Source: Thermoanaerobaculia bacterium (GTDB lineage Bacteria; Acidobacteriota; Thermoanaerobaculia; Multivoradales; JAHZIX01). Taken from it: 48,224 nt of DNA. Below, piece by piece: positions 7,588 to 15,790 of this stretch (the stretch's first letter is position 1; every line of letters begins with the position of its first letter). The DNA is taken from NCBI GenBank assembly GCA_027069135.1, contig JALXFE010000393.1, forward strand, positions 1 to 48,224, given 5' to 3'. Under the pieces are notes generated by a model. The model did not search any database. It worked only from the letters and a program-made list of their open reading frames with translations, and was not told the DNA's origin. The translations under genes were made by a program, and so were the position numbers.

Positions 7588-9879
7588 ATGCCGATGAAAC
7601 ACAACTCCCGAGAAGACGCCCTGCGCTACCACTCCACGGGTCGCCGGGGAAAGATCGAGGTGGTACCCACCAAACCGACCGCGACCCAACGGGATCTCTC
7701 CTTGGCGTACACGCCGGGGGTTGCCGTTCCGTGCGAGGAAATCCACCGCGACCCGTTAGCCGCCTACGAATACACCGCCAAGGGAAATCTCGTCGCGGTC
7801 ATCACCAACGGCACTGCCGTTCTGGGCTTGGGCAATATCGGAGCTTTGGCGGGAAAGCCCGTGATGGAGGGGAAGGGTGTCCTCTTCAAGCGCTTTGCGG
7901 ATATCGATGTCTTCGACCTCGAAGTGGCGACCGAAGATGTGGATGAGTTCATCCGAACCGTCAAGTTGCTGGAGCCAACCTTCGGCGGCATCAATCTGGA
8001 AGATATCCGGGCGCCGGAGTGCTTCGAGATCGAGCGCCGTCTGAAGGAAGAGATGAATATCCCGGTTTTCCACGACGATCAACACGGTACGGCGATCATC
8101 TCCGCTGCGGCGTTGGTCAACGCCCTGGAGCTTGCCGGTAAGAAGTTCAAAGAGGTGAAAGTGGTCTTCTCCGGCGCCGGGGCCGCGGCTTTGGGCTGTG
8201 TGCGCCTTTACCTTCGCCTCGGGTTGAGGAAAGAGAATGTCACCCTCTGCGATAGCCGCGGGGTCGTGCACACCCAGCGGGAGGACACGTTACCCCCCCA
8301 GAAGGCGGAATTCGCGCGAGATACCGAGCGGAGAACCCTCGCTGAAGCCCTCGAGGGAGCGGACGTCTTCGTGGGCGTCTCGGTGGGCGGCATCGTCGAT
8401 CGGGAGATGGTGCGTTCCATGGCTCCCAATCCGATCGTCTTCGCGATGGCCAACCCGGACCCGGAGATCTCCTATGCGGAGGCCAAGGCAGCGCGGGACG
8501 ATGTCATCCTGGCAACCGGGCGCAGTGATTTTCCGAACCAGGTCAACAATGTTCTTGGCTTCCCTTTCATCTTTCGGGGGGCCTTGGACGCCCGGGCGCG
8601 AGAGATCAACGACGAGATGATCCAAGCGGCGGTCCAGGCTTTGGCGGACCTCGCCAAGGAGGACGTGCCGGACTCGGTCCTCAAGGCCTATGGGCTCGAC
8701 AGCCTGCGCTTCGGCCGGGACTACCTGATCCCCAAACCGTTTGATCATCGGGTGCTGCTACGAGTGGCCCCGGCCATTGCCCGGGCGGCGATGGATACCG
8801 GTGTGGCCCAGCGAGAGATCGCCGACGATATAGCCTACCGCCGTTCCTTGGAAGTACTCATCTCCCGGCGTTTGGAGCTCATGCGGGGCCTCATCGATCG
8901 AGCTCAGCGCAACCCCAAACGAGTGGTCTTTCCGGAAGGGGAGCACGAAAAGATCCTGCGGGCGGCGAAGATTCTCGTCGACGAGGGCATCGCTCACCCG
9001 ATCCTCCTGGCCCGCCGGGAGGTCATCGCGGAACGGTTGGCCGAATTGGATCTACCGGAAGACAAGCTGACGATCATTCACAACCTTTCTTCGGAGGATC
9101 TGAAGCCCTATGCCCAGGCCCTCCACGAGCGTCGTCGTCGGGACGGCATGACCCTCGAAGATGCCCACCGTCGATTGAGGGCGCGCAACTACTTCGGCTC
9201 GATGATGGTGGCCGAGGGGGATGCCGACGGCCTGATCTCCGGCCTGACCCAGGAGTATTCGGATACGATTCGCCCGGCCCTCGAGCTCATAGGAACGGAG
9301 AAAGATGTGCATCGGGTTGCCGGAGCCTACGTTCTGATCTTGAAAGACCGCTTGCTGGTGTTCGCGGACACGACCGTCAACATCGAGCCCACCTCAGAGG
9401 ATCTCGCCGAGATCGCGTCGCTGGCCGCTCGCTTCATCCGCCGCCTGAATCTAGTGCCGAGGGTCGCGATGCTCTCCTTCTCGAACTTCGGGTCCAACCG
9501 TCACCCGGCAGCGCTGCGGGTGCGGCGGGCGGTGGAGATCGCTCGGCAGCGATCACCGGGTTTGGAAATCGATGGCGAGATGCAAGCGGATACCGCCGTA
9601 GTGGAGTCGATTCTCAAGGATTCCTTCGCTTGGTCTGACCTCTCCGGCCCGGCCAACGTGCTGATTTTTCCGGAGTTACAGAGTGCCAACATCGCGTACA
9701 AATTGATCTGGCGCCTTGCGGACGCAGAGGCCATCGGCCCCGTTCTCCTCGGTATAGGAAAGCCGGTTCACGTACTGCAGCGGGGGGTAGAAGTGTCCGA
9801 TATCGTGAATATGGCAGCGATCTGTGTTGTGGATGCTCAGGAGACCGAAGCGGTCCCTAAGGCCCGACGGAAGCCTTGA
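7588..9879 (+). CDS. maeB: NADP-dependent malic enzyme fused to a phosphotransacetylase-like domain
   Basis: The enzyme decarboxylates malate to pyruvate with NADP. The 763-residue length is typical of MaeB. Residues 1 to about 420 are the malic enzyme part ([42 protein letters not shown], the nucleotide-binding [13 protein letters not shown] and [18 protein letters not shown]). From about 430 to the end is the PTA-like domain ([31 protein letters not shown]), which in this family regulates rather than catalyses. ATG codons occur at 7588 and 7594. A TAGACT hexamer at 7582-7587 abuts the first, so the transcript may be leaderless from the second. Confidence 0.96.
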   Translation: MPMKHNSREDALRYHSTGRRGKIEVVPTKPTATQRDLSLAYTPGVAVPCEEIHRDPLAAYEYTAKGNLVAVITNGTAVLGLGNIGALAGKPVMEGKGVLFKRFADIDVFDLEVATEDVDEFIRTVKLLEPTFGGINLEDIRAPECFEIERRLKEEMNIPVFHDDQHGTAIISAAALVNALELAGKKFKEVKVVFSGAGAAALGCVRLYLRLGLRKENVTLCDSRGVVHTQREDTLPPQKAEFARDTERRTLAEALEGADVFVGVSVGGIVDREMVRSMAPNPIVFAMANPDPEISYAEAKAARDDVILATGRSDFPNQVNNVLGFPFIFRGALDARAREINDEMIQAAVQALADLAKEDVPDSVLKAYGLDSLRFGRDYLIPKPFDHRVLLRVAPAIARAAMDTGVAQREIADDIAYRRSLEVLISRRLELMRGLIDRAQRNPKRVVFPEGEHEKILRAAKILVDEGIAHPILLARREVIAERLAELDLPEDKLTIIHNLSSEDLKPYAQALHERRRRDGMTLEDAHRRLRARNYFGSMMVAEGDADGLISGLTQEYSDTIRPALELIGTEKDVHRVAGAYVLILKDRLLVFADTTVNIEPTSEDLAEIASLAARFIRRLNLVPRVAMLSFSNFGSNRHPAALRVRRAVEIARQRSPGLEIDGEMQADTAVVESILKDSFAWSDLSGPANVLIFPELQSANIAYKLIWRLADAEAIGPVLLGIGKPVHVLQRGVEVSDIVNMAAICVVDAQETEAVPKARRKP

Positions 9880-9882
9880 GAG

Positions 9883-9904
9883 GCAAGAAGATCTTGCTGC
9901 TTTT
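9883..9904 (+). terminator. Weak intrinsic terminator after maeB
   Basis: GCAAGA (9883-9888) pairs with TCTTGC (9892-9897) around a three-base loop, and TGC then TTTT follows. The stem is short, so this is a modest candidate. Confidence 0.35.
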
Positions 9905-9965
9905 GTCCCAATTCAGACCTAGAAATCGTGGTTAAGAGTGAGTCAATAGTAAGGAGGACCGAAGC

Positions 9966-10679
9966 TTGAAGAAAATGATGATGTTCCTGATCTGTGCGGC
10001 CGCCGTGGCCTTTAGCACCGGCGCTGCGTTCGCTGAAAAACCCGTTCTTGGCGTTGCAGAGTTTCGAAACACGGCCAGCGGCGTGTATTGGTGGGGAGGC
10101 GGGGTCGGCTGGGAGCTTTCCGGCATGTTGACCAACGAACTCGCCGCTACCAACAGCTTTCGCGTCGTGGAGCGATCGAAGCTAGAGCACGTGCTGCGGG
10201 AGCAGGACTTGGCGGATTACGGTCGGGTCGCCAAGGGGACCGGCGCGAAGATCGGCAAGTTGACCGGTGCCCAATACCTCGTTTTGGGGACCGTGTCCGC
10301 TTTCGAGCGAAATGTTTCCAAAACCCGTGGTGGGGTCGGTTTCCGCGGCGTACGGGTCGGCGGTAAGAAAGAAGACGCCTACCTCGCCGTCGATCTTCGG
10401 GTGGTCGACACCACCACCGGTGAGATCAAATTCGCTCGCACGGTCGAAGGACGAGCTGCCAGCAAGGGGATCCGCCTGGGTCTCTATCGGGGCGGCTTCG
10501 GCGGCAATCTGGAGAAAGAGAACAAGACGCCGGCAGGCAAGGCCATCCGCGCGGCCATCGTCGAGATCACCGACTTCCTGGAATGCGCCATGGTCAAGAA
10601 GGGAGGCTGCATGGCGGAGTACGATGCCAAGGAGCGGAAGCGCCGGGATAGCTTGAAGGATTCGATCAAGCTCGACTGA
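9966..10679 (+). CDS. CsgG-like secreted protein
   Basis: A 237-residue periplasmic or outer-membrane protein with a clear Sec signal peptide ending in AAFA|EK. The body has CsgG/HfaB-family features: VLGVAEFRNTASG near the mature N-terminus, a helix LSGMLTNELAATNSFRVVERSKLEHVLREQ, LTGAQYLVLGTVSAFE, and AYLAVDLRVVDTTTGEIKFARTVEG. CsgG proteins form the curli secretion pore, but many homologues lack curli partners and no curli gene is seen here. There is no lipobox cysteine, unlike E. coli CsgG. The TTG start at 9966 is supported by AAGGAGG eight bases upstream. A strong intrinsic terminator follows the gene. Confidence 0.82.
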   Translation: MKKMMMFLICAAAVAFSTGAAFAEKPVLGVAEFRNTASGVYWWGGGVGWELSGMLTNELAATNSFRVVERSKLEHVLREQDLADYGRVAKGTGAKIGKLTGAQYLVLGTVSAFERNVSKTRGGVGFRGVRVGGKKEDAYLAVDLRVVDTTTGEIKFARTVEGRAASKGIRLGLYRGGFGGNLEKENKTPAGKAIRAAIVEITDFLECAMVKKGGCMAEYDAKERKRRDSLKDSIKLD

Positions 10680-10725
10680 TCCCGGTTGCCGCGGGCCAAT
10701 AGGCTCGCGATGAACTCTCTACAAG

Positions 10726-10757
10726 CAGGGTCCGGATGGAAGTCCGGGCCCTGTTTT
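10726..10757 (+). terminator. Intrinsic terminator after the CsgG-like gene
   Basis: An 11-bp stem, CAGGGTCCGGA (10726-10736) with TCCGGGCCCTG (10743-10753), has one T-G wobble and a six-base loop, and is followed directly by TTTTGTCTT. It lies between the convergent CsgG-like and pseudokinase genes. Confidence 0.88.
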
Positions 10758-10776
10758 GTCTTGGGGAATGCGGCTC

Positions 10777-12744
10777 CTAGGGGCGGAAGTCGAAGCGTAG
10801 CGAATGCCACATCTTGACGGGGACACCGTTCTTGCTCGCGGGTTTGAATCGGGAGTCTTTAGCAGCTGACAGAGCAGCATCATCGATTCCCAGCCCCACT
10901 TTCTTACCCAGAGTCTCCGCCTTGATCACCTTGCCCGTCTCGTCCACCAGGACGCGAACGATGACCGTGGCCTCACGGCGTATCCGGCGAGCCATGGGGG
11001 GGTAGCGGGCTGCCGACTGGCGAACCAATTTTGGCGCTACCACGCCGGGCCCGGGAGCTACCAACTGGCCGGGGCGAGTCTTGGGAGCGGCGGGCGGCGG
11101 CTCGGCTTTGGCGACCACCGGAGCGGTCTTTTCAGCTGTCTCGACCGGGCGGCTCGAGGTTCCAGGTTTTTGCGCTGCCGCTCCACCCCCCGCGGCGGCT
11201 TGCTTGGAGTCCGCGGAGGGGGGCTTGGTCGGCGCTGCCGTCGGTGGTGCCTTCGCTGCCGCGGTCTGGGATTGAGCCTGACGCTGGGCCTCGGCGGCGA
11301 TGGAGGCTTGCTGGGCTGCCAATGCGGCTTCTTGTTCTTTCCTCCGTCGCTCCGCGGCGAGCTTCTGGCTACCGTCGTACTGATTCTGGAGCTCTTGGAT
11401 TTTCCCTTCGTACTGGGCCGCCAGAGTCTTCTTCATCTCCTCGCTTTGGGCCGCCAGGGCCTCTGTCATCTCCAAGCGCATGCGTTCCAGCTCTGCCTGG
11501 ATCTCTTCCTGGGAAGGTCCGGCGGGCACCACCGGTTCCGGTTCTATCGGTGCGGCGACCGGGGCCGAGGCGGGCTTCGAGGCCTGAGCCTGCCTCTGGG
11601 TAAAGAACCAATAGCCCAGACCTCCCAGGGTGAGAATCGCGAGGAGAGCAGCGATGGCTCCGAGCAGGCCCTTGCGGTTTTGGGGCTGCGGGGGCGGTGG
11701 AGCCGCCGCAGCGACTGCCGACCGGCTGACCATGACGGTCTCCGCCCCCTCCCCGGCAGCGCTGGCGACGACCGGTGCCGCCACCTCCGAGGTGTCTCCG
11801 GCAGTTTCCAGATGCTTCTCGACTTCGATCTCCTGGGATTCCCTCTCGATTTCGTCCCTAAAGAGGTTGTGCATGAAGAACGCGAGATTGAAGGTCGTCG
11901 GGTTGTATTGCTGATCGATCATCAGCTGGCTCAAGGTCTTGTGCCAGGCCGGGCTGTCAGAAATCCGAGTCTCCCGAGGAGCCAGACTGGTCTGGAGAAA
12001 TTGGGAGATGGGGGCCGGCAGAGGCTCCCCTTCATTGGCCAACAGGACCTGTTGGAGGAGAGCGGGTACCCCGCCCGCCCCCGGCGCGAAGGCTTGCCCG
12101 GTAAGGAGCTCGCAAAGCATGACGCCGAGGGAGTAGACATCGTCTGCCTTGTCCGGCGGATTGCCCGCGAGGGCCTCCGGTGCCAGATATCTCTCCAAGG
12201 AGCGGAGCGACGGGCTCGTAGCTGCAAGCTCTCGCAGGCCCGAGGAAACTTCGAAGCCGAGAAGACGGGCTTCACCTTCGTTCGAGACCATGACCATGCC
12301 AGGGATCAGGAAGCCGTGGAGGATTCGAGAGCCCTGGTAGCGATTCTCGTAGGCGGCGGAGAGGCCCAACGCGATCCGTTCCATGATCAACAGGGCATGG
12401 TCCAAGGGGATCGGGGAAAATTGACGTTCCGCCCGTTCCATCAGGGAGGAGAGATCGGTCCCGGAGATGTAGTCGTAGGCGACGAAGGGAACCCCCTGCA
12501 ATTCGCCGAAGTCGATGCCGTTGCCCAGGTTCGGGCTCAGCAGGCCCGCTTGAATCGATCCTCGCTCCGAGACGCGCTGCCAGAGGGCCGCGGCGTCCAG
12601 GCCCGGTGCGTCGAAAACCCGCAAGAGGACGACCTGTTCGATGCCCTGATCCCCGAATCGCCCGGCGCGAAAGGTTTCTCCTAGAGCATCCTCTGAAAGT
12701 TTTTTCAGTAGGACGTAATTGCCAAATTTTTCACGGGTATTCAT
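10777..12744 (-). CDS. Transmembrane pseudokinase fused to a TonB C-terminal domain
   Basis: A 655-residue, two-part membrane protein. Residues 1 to about 290 have the Ser/Thr kinase fold: glycine-loop region GNYVLLKKLSEDALGETF, the APE motif at 188-190 and DVYSLGVMLCELLTG. The catalytic residues are gone: the beta-3 lysine is R42, HRDLKPxN reads HGFLIPGM (143-150), and DFG reads GFE (163-165). A membrane helix follows at about 359-381, then a Glu/Gln-rich coiled coil (about 415-500), an Ala/Pro linker, and a TonB C-terminal domain from about 575 (RYPPMARRIRREATVIVRVLV). I infer a scaffold or sensor coupling the cytoplasm to an outer-membrane partner. It lies downstream of mltG and has its own consensus promoter. 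Confidence 0.88.
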   Translation of the reverse strand: MNTREKFGNYVLLKKLSEDALGETFRAGRFGDQGIEQVVLLRVFDAPGLDAAALWQRVSERGSIQAGLLSPNLGNGIDFGELQGVPFVAYDYISGTDLSSLMERAERQFSPIPLDHALLIMERIALGLSAAYENRYQGSRILHGFLIPGMVMVSNEGEARLLGFEVSSGLRELAATSPSLRSLERYLAPEALAGNPPDKADDVYSLGVMLCELLTGQAFAPGAGGVPALLQQVLLANEGEPLPAPISQFLQTSLAPRETRISDSPAWHKTLSQLMIDQQYNPTTFNLAFFMHNLFRDEIERESQEIEVEKHLETAGDTSEVAAPVVASAAGEGAETVMVSRSAVAAAAPPPPQPQNRKGLLGAIAALLAILTLGGLGYWFFTQRQAQASKPASAPVAAPIEPEPVVPAGPSQEEIQAELERMRLEMTEALAAQSEEMKKTLAAQYEGKIQELQNQYDGSQKLAAERRRKEQEAALAAQQASIAAEAQRQAQSQTAAAKAPPTAAPTKPPSADSKQAAAGGGAAAQKPGTSSRPVETAEKTAPVVAKAEPPPAAPKTRPGQLVAPGPGVVAPKLVRQSAARYPPMARRIRREATVIVRVLVDETGKVIKAETLGKKVGLGIDDAALSAAKDSRFKPASKNGVPVKMWHSLRFDFRP

Positions 12745-12841
12745 GATGTCCCCTAGGCAGCTCCTCTCCTTTTCAGGCGAGCTACGGTCAGTGGCTTGAT
12801 CTCCTGGTCTCTTGGGGAGGCTTTTGAGAACCTATGCGTCG

Positions 12842-12870
12842 TTGATACACCAGCACCAGGCATGTGTCAA
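12842..12870 (-). promoter_or_regulatory. Sigma-70-type promoter for the pseudokinase-TonB gene
   Basis: On the minus strand TTGACA (12870-12865) is a perfect -35 box, followed by exactly 17 bases and TATCAA (12847-12842) as a -10 box with four of six matches. The pseudokinase start is about 98 bases downstream, so the gene can be transcribed independently of ruvX-mltG. Confidence 0.68.
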
Positions 12871-12925
12871 CGTTGAGCTATTGTGGAGGCAGCCGATTCG
12901 AGGTCCTCGAAAGCCTGGCTTTTAG

Positions 12926-13996
12926 CTAGCGGGCCTTCTGGGTCCAGCGTTTGCGCCAGTAGCGTTTCTGCCATTGAGCGACATTGCGATTGTGCTCCCG
13001 CAGGGTTTCGGCAAACACGTGGGATCCGTCGTTTCTCGAAACGAAATAGAGGTAGGGGACGTCCGCCGGGTCGGCGGCGGCCTGGAGGCTGCGCAGACCT
13101 GGGGAGGCGATCGGTCCCGGAGGAAGGCCGGGATATCGGTAGGTATTGAAGGGGGAATCGACCCCAAGGTCCGAGCGACGGATGTTGCCGTTCCAGGATC
13201 CGAGGCGCTTGAGGGCGTAGATGACCGTCGGGTCCGCATATAGAGCGATGCCGTGCTTCAGGCGGTTGGCGTAGACCGCGGCGATGATCGGCCTCTCCTC
13301 GTCGAGACGGGCTTCCTTTTCTACGATGCTCGCCAGAGTCACGATGTCTCGGATCCTGCCTTGATCTTCGGCCCCGAGCCTCGGTCGGACTCCCTGCTGC
13401 CAGTTCCGCCGGAACGTGGCGACGAGGGTGTTGACGATCTCGGCCTCCGCGGTCCCTGCGCTGAACCGATAGGTATCCGGAAAGAGGTAGCCTTCCAGAT
13501 CCGTCGCCCGGGGGTCCAGGTCAGCGATGAGGCGAGGGCTCTTCATGGCTTTTAGGAAGGCGGCCTCTTCGCCGAAACCCTCCCGTGCGAGATGTTCCGC
13601 TTGTTCTTCGAGCGTCAGCCCTTCGATCAGGGTCACGGAGTAGGTGACGACGTCCCCGCGGATCAATTTGTCCAGGACTTGAGGGGCGGAAAGCGGTCCG
13701 GAGAACCGGTATTCACCGGCCCGCAAGACCGGATCCTTGAGGATCTTGACGAGATAGAGGCGCGTTAGATCGCTATGGGCCAGAACCCCTTCGCGAGCAA
13801 GGCGGTTCAGAATCTGTCGAGCTCCGGTGCCGGGTTCGATCCGGACGATCTTTTCCTCGCCGGCAAATCCCTTGAACGGAGTCATGAGAGTCGAGCGGGC
13901 CCAAGAGAAACCCGCGTAGAGGCCGGCGCCGACGAGGGCGGCGAGAAGGAGCCCCAGGATTGCCCAGAAACGCCACCGATTCTTTTTCTTCGCCAT
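12926..13996 (-). CDS. mltG: Endolytic murein transglycosylase MltG
   Basis: MltG cuts nascent glycan strands in the inner membrane and sets peptidoglycan chain length. This 356-residue protein has a cytoplasmic Lys/Arg-rich start, a single membrane helix at about 9-29, a LysM-like region (VRIEPGTGARQILNRLAREGV), and the YceG domain: LEGYLFPDTYRF at 168-178, TLASIVEKEA with the catalytic glutamate at about E226, and the conserved SPFNTYRYPGLPPGPIASPG. It starts two bases after the end of ruvX, the same order seen in many bacteria, so the pair forms an operon. Confidence 0.96.
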   Translation of the reverse strand: MAKKKNRWRFWAILGLLLAALVGAGLYAGFSWARSTLMTPFKGFAGEEKIVRIEPGTGARQILNRLAREGVLAHSDLTRLYLVKILKDPVLRAGEYRFSGPLSAPQVLDKLIRGDVVTYSVTLIEGLTLEEQAEHLAREGFGEEAAFLKAMKSPRLIADLDPRATDLEGYLFPDTYRFSAGTAEAEIVNTLVATFRRNWQQGVRPRLGAEDQGRIRDIVTLASIVEKEARLDEERPIIAAVYANRLKHGIALYADPTVIYALKRLGSWNGNIRRSDLGVDSPFNTYRYPGLPPGPIASPGLRSLQAAADPADVPYLYFVSRNDGSHVFAETLREHNRNVAQWQKRYWRKRWTQKAR

Positions 13997-13998
13997 CT

Positions 13999-14466
13999 TC
14001 AGGTTTCCCGCTTCCTGTCCGTATCCGTATCCGTATCCGTATCCGGCTTCGGGGCCTGGACCTTCCGGTCGAGGGCTTCCTGAAGCAAAATCTGGGCCGC
14101 CACCGCATCGATTCGCTCTGGGTTCTTACGAAGGTCGACTCCGGCGATCCGAAGCCGCTCTTCGGCTTCGACGCTGGTGAGCGCTTCGTCGATCAGCTCG
14201 AGAGGAAGCTCGGTCGTCCTCTCCAACCGTCGAGCGAATCGATGCACCCTCGCCGCCGCTTCCCCGCGGCTGCCGTCCACGTTCAGCGGTTCCCCGAGGA
14301 CCAGGCGCTCGACCCCTTCCGCCGAGGCGATACGGGCGATGTGGCGTGCCGCCCCGCGGTCGTCGTGACGCTCGATGGTGCGCAGGGGCACAGCGAGCCG
14401 TCCCGCGGGGTCGGAGATCGCCAGACCGATGCGGCGTTCCCCGAAATCGATGCCTAGGGCCCGCAT
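13999..14466 (-). CDS. ruvX: Pre-16S rRNA nuclease / Holliday junction resolvase-like RuvX (YqgF)
   Basis: A small RNase H-fold nuclease implicated in 16S rRNA 5'-end maturation. The ATG at 14466 is preferred because GGAGG lies seven bases upstream; an in-frame TTG at 14472 adds two residues. Conserved parts are LGIDFGERRIGLAISD with the first acidic residue, VLGEPLNVDG, and DEALTSVEAEERL and ERIDAVAAQILLQ with the others. The core ends at about residue 140, and the tail (APKPDTDTDTDTDRKRET) is encoded by a hexanucleotide repeat and is not part of the fold. It is followed after two bases by mltG. Confidence 0.93.
   Translation of the reverse strand: MRALGIDFGERRIGLAISDPAGRLAVPLRTIERHDDRGAARHIARIASAEGVERLVLGEPLNVDGSRGEAAARVHRFARRLERTTELPLELIDEALTSVEAEERLRIAGVDLRKNPERIDAVAAQILLQEALDRKVQAPKPDTDTDTDTDRKRET
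14021..14044. repeat. Hexanucleotide microsatellite (GTATCC x4) in the ruvX tail
   Basis: Four perfect copies of GTATCC run from 14021 to 14044, with a partial copy before. Read from the minus strand they encode alternating Asp-Thr in the dispensable C-terminus of RuvX. Copy-number change would alter the tail length but not the frame. Confidence 0.9.
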
Positions 14467-14564
14467 GGGCAAACCTCCGCTTGTGTTAGCATCGAAGGCT
14501 CTTACGCGACGTCGAGAAAAGAGGTCGAGGCCGCGGAATCCGCCGAAGTAGGACAGGAGAATTC

Positions 14565-15758
14565 ATGGACGATATCGTCATATTGAGCGCCGTGCGTACG
14601 CCCATCGGTGCGTTTCAGGGAGGGTTTGCTTCCCTCCCAGCCCATGCTCTGGGGGCAGGGGCTCTCGCCGGAGCCATGGAGGCTGCCGGAGTCGACCCGG
14701 GGGATGTGGAACAGGTCAATCTGGGTTGTGTTCTGCCGGCGGGCCAGGGTCAGGCTCCGGCTCGCCAAGCGACTCTGGCGGCGGGCTGCCCGGAGACCAC
14801 GGGTGCTCTGACCCTGAACAAAGTCTGCGGCTCCGGAATGAAGGCGGTGATGATCGCCGCCAACGATCTGCGCTGCGGCGACTTCGAATTGGTCGCTGCC
14901 GGCGGGATGGAAAATATGAGCCAGGCCCCCTACCTCGCCGCCGGTGTCCGGGACGGTCTGCGACTCGGTCACGGTCGGTTGATCGATTCGATGATTCATG
15001 ACGGTCTCTGGGATCCTTACAACGACATGCACATGGGCAATTGTGCCGAATTGTGCGTGGCCGAGTATAGCTTCAGCCGAGAGGATCAGGATGCCTTTGC
15101 CCGGGAGAGTTATCACCGGGCTCAGCAAGCCATCGAGAACGGTCTCTTCGACGCCGAGGTGGTGGCGGTAGAGGTACCGGGCCGCAAGGGCTCGGTGACC
15201 GTCGAGCGGGACGAAGAGCCCTATCGGGTAGACCTCGACCGCCTGCCCACATTGCGACCGGCCTTCAAGAAGGACGGTGGAACGGTCACGGCCGGCAATG
15301 CCAGCACGATCAACGACGGTGCGGCGGCCCTGATCCTGGCTACCGCCTCCTATGCCGAGAAGCTCGGCGTGGAGCCGATGGCCCGAGTGGTGGCCCATGC
15401 CTCCGCGGCCCAAAAGCCGGAGTGGTTTACCACCGCTCCGGTAGCGGCGGTGCATCAGCTCCTGGAGCGCTCGGGTCTTCAGGCGCAGGACATCGACCTC
15501 TGGGAGGTCAACGAGGCCTTTGCCGTGGTCACGTTGGCCTTCGTCAAGGAGTTGGGCATTTCCGGCGATGTGGTCAATGTTCATGGGGGCGCCGTCGCCC
15601 TGGGGCACCCCATCGGTGCTTCCGGAGCGAGAATCCTCGTGACGCTGCTCCACGCGATGGAAGCTCGAGGGGCTCAGAGGGGCGTCGCGGCGATTTGTCT
15701 CGGCGGCGGAGAAGCGACCGCGGTTCTCGTCGAACGAGAGGTGGGGTCGGTGGCGTAG
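14565..15758 (+). CDS. Acetyl-CoA C-acetyltransferase (thiolase)
   Basis: A biosynthetic-type thiolase condensing or cleaving acetoacetyl-CoA. The 397-residue length is standard. The nucleophilic cysteine C88 is in LNKVCGSGMKAV, the NEAFAV loop is at about 318-323, the catalytic histidine is in GGAVALGHPIGASG and the second cysteine in AICLGGGEA. The ATG at 14565 has AGGAG upstream. No beta-oxidation or PHB partners are adjacent, so the pathway (acetoacetyl-CoA supply, butyrate or fatty-acid breakdown) cannot be fixed. A TAGCAT hexamer at 14487-14492 may be a -10 box. Confidence 0.95.
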   Translation: MDDIVILSAVRTPIGAFQGGFASLPAHALGAGALAGAMEAAGVDPGDVEQVNLGCVLPAGQGQAPARQATLAAGCPETTGALTLNKVCGSGMKAVMIAANDLRCGDFELVAAGGMENMSQAPYLAAGVRDGLRLGHGRLIDSMIHDGLWDPYNDMHMGNCAELCVAEYSFSREDQDAFARESYHRAQQAIENGLFDAEVVAVEVPGRKGSVTVERDEEPYRVDLDRLPTLRPAFKKDGGTVTAGNASTINDGAAALILATASYAEKLGVEPMARVVAHASAAQKPEWFTTAPVAAVHQLLERSGLQAQDIDLWEVNEAFAVVTLAFVKELGISGDVVNVHGGAVALGHPIGASGARILVTLLHAMEARGAQRGVAAICLGGGEATAVLVEREVGSVA

Positions 15759-15790
15759 AACAGATCTTGGCCAATAGGGAATAAGAAAAC

